A stretch of DNA of 25,019 nt from a virus. The notes under the pieces were generated by a model. That model saw nothing but the letters and a program-made list of their open reading frames with translations, was not told the origin of the DNA and searched no databases. The translations under genes and the position numbers were made by a program. Positions within the stretch are counted from its first letter, which is position 1. Every line of letters starts with the position of its first letter. Where the stretch lies: the IMG/VR virus record IMGVR_UViG_3300033551_000040, positions 1-25,019 of that record, one strand, 5' to 3'. Positions 16,793 through 25,019 of the stretch are shown here, one piece after another.

Positions 16793-19700
16793 TGGCCACC
16801 CCCGCCGCAATCCTCGAGACCATCGTCAAGGCGAACACGGCGCCCGCGACCAGGGAGCTGCGCCAGTACGACAGCTACCTGAGGCGGGTCGACAAGTCGT
16901 CGGTCTCCACCACGGCCCGGACCAGGACGCTGGGCAAGGCCACCGGGGCGGTCGGGTCCAGGATGGCGTCGGCTGCCCGCTACGCCGCCGGGGCCGCGCT
17001 GGCCTACGTCTCCATCGCCCAGGCCAAGACCGCGGTCACCACCACCCAGGACCTGGCCAAGACCACGGCGGGGCTGAACCGCAACCTTGGGTTCACGGTC
17101 AAGGAGGGGAGCCGCTGGGCGTCGGTGGCCAAGTCCCGCGACATCGACGCCAAGGCCCTGACCATGAGCTTCACCACCCTCTCGCGCCGGGTGGTCGAGG
17201 CGGGCCACGCCATCCGGGAGGGCGGGGGCGCGGCCGAGTCGGCCATGGTCCCCTTCACCCGCCTCGGCCTGAGCCAGAGGGACGTGCTGAGCGGGTCCAA
17301 GGACCTCGACTCCTTCCTGCCCAAGCTGGCCGACTCCTTCGGCAAGGCCGAGGGCGGGGCGAAGCGCCAGGCGTCCGCCCAGCAGCTGCTCGGGCGCGGG
17401 TACGCCACGATCCTGCCGCTGTTCGCGGACGGGGCGGAGGGCCTGAAGGAGCAGCAGAAGTGGGCGGACAAGTACGGGACCACGCTGAACGAGAAAACCC
17501 TGAAGGCGCAGATGGACCTGGTGTCGGCGCAGCGCGAGACCAAGGTGGCCTGGCTCGGCATCCAGGTGACGTTCGCCAAGTTCGTCACCCCGGCGCTGGA
17601 GAAGGCGAACGACGAGTTCCAGAAGATCGCGGCGATCATGGCCGACGACAAGCTGACCAGCGACGAGAAGTGGAAGCAGGTCGGCGAGATCATCATGAAG
17701 TGGGCGACCAAGGCCAAGGACGCCTTCATCGAGATCCTGCCCAAGCTGGTGGAGGCGGCGGGGAAGGCGGCGCCCGAGATTGCCGGGGCGTTCGTCAAGG
17801 GCTTCCTGAACGCGCCGATCCTCGGCCAGCTGCTGCTCGGGGGCTGGCTGCTGTCCAAGATGGGCGGCCTGGGGGCCGTCGGCAAGATGGGCACCACGGT
17901 CGGGACCCGCTTCGCCACGGCGTTCAAGGGCGCGGCCGTCCTGGTCATCGGGTCGGGGCTGATCGCCGGGATCAGCGGGGCCCTGGGCAAGCGCAACATC
18001 CCCGGCATGGGCGGGCTCGAGGAGTCCCTCAACGACGCGGGGGTCAAGATCGGGCAGCAGTTCGGGCTCTCGCTCGGGCGCTCGACCGCCGAGCGGTTCA
18101 GCGACATCTTCCAGGACAACATCCGGACGGTCCTGCGCGGCGGCGGGGCGCTCAGCGGGCTGTCGATCACCGACGCCGCCGGGGTCACCGGGCCGATCAT
18201 CAGCCGCGAGCACGCGGCGGAGCTGGCCCGCCAGTTCATGGACACGACCAGCGTCTCGCTGAGGGTCGCGGGGGTGAGCGCGGAGACCCGGTTCAACGAG
18301 GTCTGGGACGGGCTGGCCCCGGACGAGAAGCGCCTGGCCCGGCAGATCAACTCGGCGGTCAACGCGGCCAACAAGCTCGCGGTCAAGACGGGGATCGACG
18401 TCCCGGCCCGCGTCCTGGAGGTCGACCCGCAGGCGTCCGCCAAGGGCCTGAGGACGCTGTCGTCGAACCTCAACCTGCTGCGGTCGGGGTCGCTGACCAA
18501 CATGAAGGACATCCAGAAGGTCTTCCGCGACACCGCCAAGGTGATCCGGACGGTCCTGCCGCGCGGGTCCGACGAGGCCCGGAGGGCGATGGCGGAGAAC
18601 AACCGCGCCACCGTCGAGGCGATCCGCAAGAGCTGGGACAACGGGGCCAAGCGGACCAAGGAGGGGATCGCGCACGTCCGCCAGCTGATCCGCCAGGCCA
18701 ACCTGATCGAGGGCATCCACCCCGAGAAGTTCGGCCGGGGCTTCGCCGACATGTTCGCCGAGGCGGGGAGGATCACCAAGGGCGGGATGGACAGCGTCCT
18801 CAAGCAGCTCGGGCGGATGCCCGAGGGCGCCCGCAAGGAAGCCTTCCGGGCGATGAACGAGCAGCTGCGCGAGCTGAAGCGGGGCGGCGTCCTCAGCGGC
18901 AACGAGATCCGCGACTTTCGGTCCAGGGCGCTGGCCGAGTACGAGGACCTGCGCAGGCGGGGGACCAAGTCCTCCAAGGGCCTGGCCGACGGGGTGGCCA
19001 GGAACTTCTCGTCGCTGAACGCGGCGATCAACTCCGGCCTGGAGAACATCGCCCAGAACACCAACAGCGCCCTCAAGGCGTTCGGGGTCAAGCAGATGTC
19101 GTTCGCGATCAACGACCGCCCCAACGACTCCTTCGGCGGCCACCAGACCCACCAGGCGGGCGGGATGATCTACTCGGTGCCCGGCTACGGCACCGGCGAC
19201 AGGGTCCCGGCCATGCTGGAGCCCGGCGAGGTGGTGGTGAACCGCAGGGCGGTCGCGGCCATGGGCGGGGCCGACCGGGTCAACTCGATCAACTCCATGA
19301 TCCCGCGGTTCGCCAGGGGCGGCAAGGCGGGCAGGGGGTCGTCCTCGATGGACGCGATGGTGGCCCTGACCAACAAGTACGAGCAGGCCCACTTCCCCTA
19401 CCTCTGGGGCGGCGGCCACCAGGGGTTCGTCAACGCCAGCTCCCCGGTGGACTGCTCCGGCTTCGTCTCGGACGTGCTCCACGCGGGCGGCCTGCTGGAC
19501 GGCGCCCCGATGGTCTCCGGCGCGCTGGCGAGCTGGGGCCAGCCCGGCACCGGGCCGCTGACGGTCTACGCGCACTCGGGCCACACCCTGCTGTCGCTGG
19601 GCGGGAACTTCGCCGGGACCTCCAGCTCCAACCCCGGAGGGGGCGCGGGCTGGATCGAGGGCGGGCTGAGCGCGGGCTACCTGAGCGCGTTCCAGAAGCG

Positions 19701-21882
19701 GACCGCGGACGTCACCGGGGCCGTCGGCGCCATGTTCGGCGCGGCGGCGGAGAAGATCAAGCGCGAGGTGCTCGAGGGCCCGAAGGGGCCGCTCAGGGAC
19801 CTGGGCCAGAAGTCGCTCGACAAGGTGCGCGGGGCGGCCAACAAGTACATCGCCAAGAAGATGCCCTCGGGCACCCTCGGCGGCGGCGACGCGCAGGTCT
19901 CCGACGCCGTGGCGGTCAGCGGGGGCGTGTCCAAGCCCGACATGCGGGCGCTGCTCAAGGCTCACGGGATGCCGAACTGGACGGGCTGGATCGCCATGGC
20001 CGAGTCGGGCCTCGACCCGACCGCGGTCTCCTCCGCCGGGGCCCGCGGGCTGTTCCAGATCATGCCGTTCTGGGGCGGCGGCGACCAGCTGTTCGACCCG
20101 AACTACAACGTGGCCAAGGCGCGTGAGATCCTCAGCGAGCAGGGGCTCAGCGCCTGGGAGCCCTCGCGCAACGCGGGCCACATCCCCGAGGGCTGGGGGC
20201 CGCACCAGGGCCAGGCGTTCGCCAGGGGCGGGATCGCGCAGGCGAAGCAGGCCAACCGCCCCTCGATCGGCGGTGGCGGCGGGCGCCTGCCGAACTTCTA
20301 CCGCAACTACCCGAAGTTCGCCGAGTGGGGGCTGAGGCAGGGCGAGTGGGACCAGGACTTCGGGGTGGGGGTCAGCGCGTCCAACTGGTACCACATGCTC
20401 GACGACTACGCCGACGCGCGCCGCATCGACCCCCAGAAGCTGCGCCGGATGCACGGGCTGTCGTCCACCCAGGCGTCCCACTTCAAGTGGATCAACGCGT
20501 GGGAGAACGGGCAGATGAGCCTCCAGCGCGGCGGGATTGCGCAGAGGTTCGCCGGGGGCGGGATCGTGCGCGACTTCCTCGACAGCTGGAGCGCGGCCGA
20601 GGGGGGCAAGGGCGACCAGCGCGAGGCGCTGAGCAGGGCCCGCAAGGAGGTCAAGGGCCTGGACCTCCCGGGGATGGTCGGGGCCGAGCTTGGCGAGAAG
20701 CTCCAGAAGCTCCAGGACGAGCAGCTGCGCTACGAGGAGTACGCCAGCAACGCCGCGGGGCTGGCCTACGAGGACGAGAGGGGGAACACGGTCGAGCCCC
20801 CCTTCAAGGGCCACTCGGAGCTGGAGTGGCTGGGCGGCACGTTCAAGGAGACGGGCTTCCGCGGGCGGCTCCAGGCGCTGCATGAGTTCCGCAACAGGCT
20901 GGCCCAGTCGCTGAAGGGCGCGGACAAGATCCGCGACCTGATCGACAAGCTGATGACCCAGGCGACCAAGCGCCTGCGCGACCTGCGCCGAACCATCCGC
21001 GACGCCGAGAAGGACCGCCGCGACCTCGAGGAGGCGATCGCCGACGCGACCGAGAAGAAGGAGAAGTCGGAGAAGGCGATGCAGGCGCGCCTCGATCGGG
21101 AGCTCCGCAAGGACCCGAAGGACCAGAACGATGACCTGATCGCGTCGCTGCGCGAGGGCATCCACAAGAAGTCGACCGAGAAGGCGGCGCTCCAGGACGC
21201 GCTCAAGAAGCTGAACCAGAAGCAGGCGGCCCGCACCGCGCTCAAGGACGCGCTGGCGCTCGGGTCCGGGGGGCTGCTGCAGACCCTCGGCGACCAGCGG
21301 CGCGAGATCAGCGAGGCCACGACCACCCTGACCGACGAGCTGACCAACGTCCAGGGCGCGGGCGGCCCGCTCAGGGGGACGATCAAGGACCTGCCCCCGC
21401 TCGGCGAGCTGGGCGGCTACATCTACGACGTGCAGTCGCGGCTGACCGAGATGGGGCGGCCGGACTCCACCACGTCCACCGACACGTCGGAGGGGCTGCA
21501 GTTCCAGATCGACGAGCTGGCCCGCCTGCTGCGCGAGGCCAACCAGCGAACCGCCGTGTCGCAGGCGCAGTACGGGGTGTTCGCCGGGACCCCGGTGCTC
21601 GGTGCCTTCGCCAAGGGCGGGCCGGTGGGACGCAGCGGGATGTACCTGGTCGGCGAGCGCGGCCCCGAGATCGTTGGGCTGCAGCAGGGCGCCGAGGTCC
21701 ACTCCGCCCCCGAGAGCGCCGCGATGATGGAGGCGGCGGGGGCCACGGTGATCGTCAACGGGGACATCATCAACACGCCCCCGGGCAAGCAGGCGATCGA
21801 GGTCCAGGGCGCCCAGGCGATCGTTCAGAAGGGGTCACGTGGCTACGGTCGGCGCCCGCTCGGGAGCGCAAGGGGCTACTAG
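16792..21882 (+). CDS. Tape measure protein with NlpC/P60-type peptidase and lytic transglycosylase domains
   Basis: 1696 residues from ATG 16792. The N-terminus (1-330) is helical tape region with ALTMSFTTLSRRVVEAG. Hydrophobic segments near 340-405 (GQLLLGGWLLSKMGG, then GAAVLVIGSGLIAGISGAL) may insert in the membrane. Residues about 857-960 form an actinophage-type Cys/His peptidase domain: YLWGGGHQGF, PVDCSGFVSDVL with Cys888, and HSGHTLLSL with His928/931, ending GGGAGW. Residues about 1045-1130 are an SLT/goose-lysozyme-like transglycosylase with WIAMAESGLDP (Glu1071) and GARGLFQIMPFW. A charged coiled coil spans about 1380-1490, and GMYLVGERGPEIV near the C-terminus is a common tape measure ending. 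It sets tail length (roughly 1.5 angstrom per residue in known phages would give about 250 nm) and helps DNA cross the peptidoglycan. Confidence 0.9.
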   Translation: MATPAAILETIVKANTAPATRELRQYDSYLRRVDKSSVSTTARTRTLGKATGAVGSRMASAARYAAGAALAYVSIAQAKTAVTTTQDLAKTTAGLNRNLGFTVKEGSRWASVAKSRDIDAKALTMSFTTLSRRVVEAGHAIREGGGAAESAMVPFTRLGLSQRDVLSGSKDLDSFLPKLADSFGKAEGGAKRQASAQQLLGRGYATILPLFADGAEGLKEQQKWADKYGTTLNEKTLKAQMDLVSAQRETKVAWLGIQVTFAKFVTPALEKANDEFQKIAAIMADDKLTSDEKWKQVGEIIMKWATKAKDAFIEILPKLVEAAGKAAPEIAGAFVKGFLNAPILGQLLLGGWLLSKMGGLGAVGKMGTTVGTRFATAFKGAAVLVIGSGLIAGISGALGKRNIPGMGGLEESLNDAGVKIGQQFGLSLGRSTAERFSDIFQDNIRTVLRGGGALSGLSITDAAGVTGPIISREHAAELARQFMDTTSVSLRVAGVSAETRFNEVWDGLAPDEKRLARQINSAVNAANKLAVKTGIDVPARVLEVDPQASAKGLRTLSSNLNLLRSGSLTNMKDIQKVFRDTAKVIRTVLPRGSDEARRAMAENNRATVEAIRKSWDNGAKRTKEGIAHVRQLIRQANLIEGIHPEKFGRGFADMFAEAGRITKGGMDSVLKQLGRMPEGARKEAFRAMNEQLRELKRGGVLSGNEIRDFRSRALAEYEDLRRRGTKSSKGLADGVARNFSSLNAAINSGLENIAQNTNSALKAFGVKQMSFAINDRPNDSFGGHQTHQAGGMIYSVPGYGTGDRVPAMLEPGEVVVNRRAVAAMGGADRVNSINSMIPRFARGGKAGRGSSSMDAMVALTNKYEQAHFPYLWGGGHQGFVNASSPVDCSGFVSDVLHAGGLLDGAPMVSGALASWGQPGTGPLTVYAHSGHTLLSLGGNFAGTSSSNPGGGAGWIEGGLSAGYLSAFQKRTADVTGAVGAMFGAAAEKIKREVLEGPKGPLRDLGQKSLDKVRGAANKYIAKKMPSGTLGGGDAQVSDAVAVSGGVSKPDMRALLKAHGMPNWTGWIAMAESGLDPTAVSSAGARGLFQIMPFWGGGDQLFDPNYNVAKAREILSEQGLSAWEPSRNAGHIPEGWGPHQGQAFARGGIAQAKQANRPSIGGGGGRLPNFYRNYPKFAEWGLRQGEWDQDFGVGVSASNWYHMLDDYADARRIDPQKLRRMHGLSSTQASHFKWINAWENGQMSLQRGGIAQRFAGGGIVRDFLDSWSAAEGGKGDQREALSRARKEVKGLDLPGMVGAELGEKLQKLQDEQLRYEEYASNAAGLAYEDERGNTVEPPFKGHSELEWLGGTFKETGFRGRLQALHEFRNRLAQSLKGADKIRDLIDKLMTQATKRLRDLRRTIRDAEKDRRDLEEAIADATEKKEKSEKAMQARLDRELRKDPKDQNDDLIASLREGIHKKSTEKAALQDALKKLNQKQAARTALKDALALGSGGLLQTLGDQRREISEATTTLTDELTNVQGAGGPLRGTIKDLPPLGELGGYIYDVQSRLTEMGRPDSTTSTDTSEGLQFQIDELARLLREANQRTAVSQAQYGVFAGTPVLGAFAKGGPVGRSGMYLVGERGPEIVGLQQGAEVHSAPESAAMMEAAGATVIVNGDIINTPPGKQAIEVQGAQAIVQKGSRGYGRRPLGSARGY

Positions 21883-23928
21883 ATGCCGAACGAGACCATC
21901 GTCCTCGACCCGTCCGAGGTCGCCACCTCCACCCGCTCGGAGCTCAACATCAACTCGGGCGCCATCGAGGTGCGCCAGGAGGGCATCGACTGGGGCACCG
22001 CCGCGATCGAGGCGGCGATGGCGCAGCAGACCCCGGGCGAGTCGGTGGTCGACTACCGGGTCCCCAACCGCGAGATCACCATCCCCCTGGTCATGCGGAC
22101 CTCGGGCACCGTGACCTTCAACTCGGCCCGCGACCAGCTCGGGACCAAGGTGGCCCAGATCCAGGCCGCGGGCGGGTGGCTCAAGCGGGTGACCGCGCAG
22201 GGCGGGACCTACTTCGCCGACATCGTCTCGGCCTCGGTGCTGATCCCCGGCGGCTGGCTCCAGCGCGCCCGAGACGTGGAGACTGAGGCGGTGCTGACCC
22301 TGACCGCCAGGCCCGACTTCTACGGCGCCGAGGAGACGCTCTCGGACCACACCGAGACGAGCGCAGCCGAGATCACGTTCACCGAGACCACGACCAACGG
22401 CGGGGACTTCCCGCTCGGCGACCGGGTCCGGGTCGTGATCGACGAGGACGACGCCGACAGCCAGCGCGGGCTGTTCTGGTCCTTCCGCGCCCGCCACTAC
22501 GCCTCCGCGTCCACCGCCCAGAGCGCCCTGGAGGCCGAGTCGCTGAGCATCCTCGACACCGCCACCCGCGTCGCCAAGACCGGCGCCTCCGGCGGGACGG
22601 TGGTCACCCACGGCACCCTGATGACCAACTGGACCCCGGTCCTGGATACCGGGATCTCCTACGGCGGCACGGTCTTCCTCACCCACACCGGCACCAACCG
22701 GATCTACGGGCGCGTGTTCTCGACCTCGGGAACGCTGGTCCAGACCCGTCTGATCTGGGACGTCGGCGACATGGTCTACCCGGTCGAGAACGCGGCGCAG
22801 CGCCTCTACGACGGAGGCACCTTCCACATCATCGACTACGGAGAGGTCCGGCTCGACCGGGTGCCCACGGGCACGCACCGCTGGGAGGGCATCATCCAGG
22901 CCAGGGGTGACGTGGGCGGTGAGGCGTTCTCGATCGACAGGCTCTGGATCGTCAACCAGGACGAGAGCGCCGGGTTCATCAGCCTGCCGCCGGAGGCGCT
23001 CTCGGGCGAGCCCTCCACCTTCCTCGGGCGCGACTCCTTCAACCAGTCGGCGGGCAACCTGAACGCCGCCGCCGCGGCGGTGGGCGGGGCGTGGGACACC
23101 TCGGAGGCCTCGTTCGACGGGGTCGACTTCACGACCACGGGCGGGACCGCGTTCCTGGCCCAGCGCGCGGAGCCCAGCGACGCGGCCAACGCCGGGCGCC
23201 CCGCCCTGCTCGGGTCGGCCGTGACCGGGTGCGGCGTGCAGGTCGACGCGAAGTTCTCGGCCGTCGCCAGCGGCCTGCGCCAGGGGGTCCTGGCCCGCTA
23301 CACGGACGCGGGCAACTACATGCTTGTCGCGGTGACCTCGGCCACCGCCGCCGACGGCAGTACCGTCGTGGCCTCCAAGCGGGTCTCAAGCACCAACACT
23401 GAGCTAGGGAAGACGTCGGGGTCCGTCTACTGGGGGCTTGCAAACATCTGGTACACCCTGCGGCTCACGGTCGACGCCGCGGGCAACTGGGCGGTCACGG
23501 CGTGGATTGCCGGGAACCCCGCCGGGGTCGTCCTCTCGGGGCAGGACGGGGCGCTGGCGGCGGGCGGGGCGCTCGCATCGGGCAGGGTCGGCTTCTACGA
23601 CGAGTACACCATAAGCTCGCCCACCATCACCCGCAACTACGACAACTTCGTCACCTGGGCCCCGGCCGCCAACGCGGTCATGTACGCCAGCCAGTCGATG
23701 GAGCTGGCCACCACCGGGATCACCCGCGAGGACTCCGCCGGGGCGGTCTGGGTGGCGGTGCCCGGACCCTACGGTGACCTGCCGCGGATGCCGAACCGCT
23801 CCAGCGCCGGGACGGTCGAGTTCATGGCCAAGGCGTCACGCGGCGACATGCGGACGCTCTCCGACCCGGGTATCGACGACATCTCGGCTCGGATCTACCG
23901 CAGGCCCTCCTACCTGACCCCAGACTGA
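21883..23928 (+). CDS. Distal tail (Dit-like) minor tail protein with LamG-like insert
   Basis: The protein has 681 residues from ATG 21883, abutting the tape measure stop. Residues 1-150 match the Dit/minor tail N-terminal ring domain of actinophages: INSGAIEVRQEGIDWGTAAIEA, VVDYRVPNREITIPLVMR, FNSARDQLGTKVAQIQAAGGWLKR and the closing LTARPDFYGAEE. About 150-380 is a galectin- or sandwich-like beta region. About 385-595 is a concanavalin A-like jelly roll (FLGRDSFNQ start, NYMLVAVT, WYTLRLTVDAAGNWAVTAWIAG, GRVGFYDEYT, NYDNFVTW). The C-terminus returns to the distal-tail fold. It forms the hub ring at the tube tip; the insert may bind surface carbohydrate. Domain calls are by motif; the ligand is unknown. 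Confidence 0.8.
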   Translation: MPNETIVLDPSEVATSTRSELNINSGAIEVRQEGIDWGTAAIEAAMAQQTPGESVVDYRVPNREITIPLVMRTSGTVTFNSARDQLGTKVAQIQAAGGWLKRVTAQGGTYFADIVSASVLIPGGWLQRARDVETEAVLTLTARPDFYGAEETLSDHTETSAAEITFTETTTNGGDFPLGDRVRVVIDEDDADSQRGLFWSFRARHYASASTAQSALEAESLSILDTATRVAKTGASGGTVVTHGTLMTNWTPVLDTGISYGGTVFLTHTGTNRIYGRVFSTSGTLVQTRLIWDVGDMVYPVENAAQRLYDGGTFHIIDYGEVRLDRVPTGTHRWEGIIQARGDVGGEAFSIDRLWIVNQDESAGFISLPPEALSGEPSTFLGRDSFNQSAGNLNAAAAAVGGAWDTSEASFDGVDFTTTGGTAFLAQRAEPSDAANAGRPALLGSAVTGCGVQVDAKFSAVASGLRQGVLARYTDAGNYMLVAVTSATAADGSTVVASKRVSSTNTELGKTSGSVYWGLANIWYTLRLTVDAAGNWAVTAWIAGNPAGVVLSGQDGALAAGGALASGRVGFYDEYTISSPTITRNYDNFVTWAPAANAVMYASQSMELATTGITREDSAGAVWVAVPGPYGDLPRMPNRSSAGTVEFMAKASRGDMRTLSDPGIDDISARIYRRPSYLTPD

Positions 23929-25019
23929 TGGCGATTGCGGTCCGCGAGCTGCCCCCGACTCGCCTCTCGATCAACATCTCACCCAACGCAGGCGATGTGG
24001 TGCGCTGGGCAGCGGACGAGCGCAGGGCGGAGAACATCCCCAGCGGACTCTCGTTCACCTCCTCGGCCCCGGGCGGGTTCGAGTCCTGCTCGCTGACCCT
24101 TCCACGTCGGCCCCGACTCTCCTATCCGGACCTGGAGCGGCTGTCGACCGTGACCGTCTCCGGCGCCGGTGGCGAGATTGCCTGGGAGGGGCGGGTCGAG
24201 AACGTGCCGCAGACCTCCGGCGACACCTCCGGGGTCAGCCCGGAGATCGTCGGTTGGCAGGCGCACCTCTCCGACGACAAGTCGGTGACGGCGCTGTACG
24301 TCGACCGCGACCTTGGCAACTGGATCCAGAAGTCGTCGGCGGGGCGGAGCGCGCTCTACGGCGCCTACTTCGACGTGTACCAGGACCACACGGTGGACCC
24401 CGACATGTCCACCGGGCTGCCCGCGATCCACCTCCACGCTGACGGCCAGTGGGACACCGGGGTGGCCTCCGAGGCGTGGTACGACTGCGGTCTGGGCAAC
24501 ACCTGGGAGTCGATCTACGTCGACTACTCCGGGTTCGGTCTTGGCGGCGCGAACTTCCAGGGGATGATCACCTCGTACACCAGCGACGCCGGCTCGGGGG
24601 CGCTGTCGAGTTCGGACTTCGTCACGGTGGCCTCGCCGACCGGGACGCTTACCTACACCCCGAGCGCAACTCAGCGCTTCTGCGCGCTCCAGCTGCTCCT
24701 CGCCGGGGTTGCGTCGGGTGCCGACATCGACCGCTTCCTGAACTTCCGGCGGGTGGCGATCTGGGGCAACACCGGGATCACCAAGCGCGGCACCGCCCCC
24801 GACGACGGCGTCTACGCCTCGGACGTGATCGCCCACGTTCTCGCCAACTTCGCCCCGCGCCTCAGCTTCACCAGGGGCACCTACGGGACGATCCAGACCT
24901 CGGGGTTCACCATCCCCCACCTGGTCTTCCCCGACCCGACCACGGCCGCCGAGATCGTCTCCGCCGCCAACCGCTACCACCTCAACGACTGGTTCGTCTG
25001 GGAGGGCCCGCGCCCCGGC
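23928..25019 (+). CDS. Tail tip / hub-like minor tail protein, 3'-truncated by window
   Basis: The frame is open from ATG 23928 (one-base overlap with the Dit-like stop) to the end of the window: 364 codons with no stop. The opening LSINISPNAGDVVRWAADERRAENIPSGL is followed by FTSSAPGGFESCSLTLPRRP and WEGRVENV, a beta domain typical of the second minor tail protein after the tape measure. The middle (about 150-270) looks like an inserted beta-sandwich (IHLHADGQWDTGVASEAW, ESIYVDYSGFGLGG). Then APDDGVYASDVIAHVLANFAP and IVSAANRYHLNDWFVWEGP resemble the Tal/hub-type architecture. It likely joins the Dit ring to fibres or penetrates the envelope. The C-terminal half and any enzymatic domain lie outside the window. 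Confidence 0.75.
   Translation, partial: MAIAVRELPPTRLSINISPNAGDVVRWAADERRAENIPSGLSFTSSAPGGFESCSLTLPRRPRLSYPDLERLSTVTVSGAGGEIAWEGRVENVPQTSGDTSGVSPEIVGWQAHLSDDKSVTALYVDRDLGNWIQKSSAGRSALYGAYFDVYQDHTVDPDMSTGLPAIHLHADGQWDTGVASEAWYDCGLGNTWESIYVDYSGFGLGGANFQGMITSYTSDAGSGALSSSDFVTVASPTGTLTYTPSATQRFCALQLLLAGVASGADIDRFLNFRRVAIWGNTGITKRGTAPDDGVYASDVIAHVLANFAPRLSFTRGTYGTIQTSGFTIPHLVFPDPTTAAEIVSAANRYHLNDWFVWEGPRPG

Noticed and set aside
16771-21702. A nearly 5-kb open frame on the minus strand opposite the tape measure gene
   Set aside because: It is an antisense shadow of a GC-biased codon pattern. Its translation is low-complexity (Arg/Gly/Leu/Asp/Val), has no recognisable domain and mirrors the sense gene, which has clear domains and ribosome spacing.
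1-25019. tRNA genes, integrase/att sites, insertion sequences, lysis genes
   Set aside because: No cloverleaf-like sequence, recombinase, transposase, holin or endolysin gene was recognised in this window; the only cell-wall enzymes are domains of the tape measure.

Overview
The window is part of the late (virion morphogenesis) region of a tailed siphovirus with very high GC content. All genes are on the + strand and tightly packed. Most junctions are 1-4 nt stop/start overlaps (ATGA, GTGA, TGATG) or abutting TAG-ATG. The GC level, frequent GTG starts and the actinophage-style tape measure (an actinobacterial-type Cys/His peptidase domain plus a lytic transglycosylase) suggest an actinobacterial host. 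The sequence does not name the host. No integrase, lysis, replication or tRNA gene is visible.

Layout: (1) 1-883 holds the C-terminus of an HK97-fold major capsid protein and two small head-region proteins. (2) 880-7687 is a host-recognition cassette: a Gp80-type fibre protein, a LamG lectin-like protein, a beta-rich protein, a protein built from two repeat families, a BppU-N-like baseplate domain protein, a small basic protein and a 948-residue tailspike that joins a clan GH-A-like glycosidase domain to a pectate-lyase-type beta-helix. (3) 7687-10015 has a head-tail adaptor and a head-closure protein, with a gene for a predicted beta-helix LIPOPROTEIN between them. (4) 10104-14669 is a glycan-modification cassette: a small unknown protein, two GT-B glycosyltransferases, a 50-aa protein, a GT2-like transferase, a methyltransferase-like protein, a mini zinc-ribbon protein, a two-helix membrane protein and an NAD-dependent sugar epimerase/dehydratase. 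(5) 14666-25019 is the tail module: tail terminator, major tail protein, tail assembly chaperone pair whose two frames are related by +1 or -2, an HK97 gp10-like protein, a 1696-residue tape measure, a Dit-like distal tail protein with a LamG-like insert, and the start of a further tail-tip protein.

The ordinary backbone order (capsid, adaptor, closure, terminator, tail tube, chaperones, tape measure, Dit, hub) is therefore interrupted by two large accessory blocks and one single gene. All of these concern surface carbohydrate: recognising or cutting it (fibres, spike), presenting a beta-helix on a membrane (lipoprotein), or making and attaching it (glycosyltransferases and sugar-nucleotide enzyme). 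The simplest reading is a phage that both degrades host glycan and decorates its own virion. That link is inferred from gene neighbourhood and not shown directly. Only four gaps exceed 70 bp (256-331, 10016-10103, 15224-15315, 15739-15819). Each carries a hairpin-capable leader followed by a good ribosome binding site. No convincing sigma-70-like promoter was seen. No stretch over 300 bases lacks a gene.
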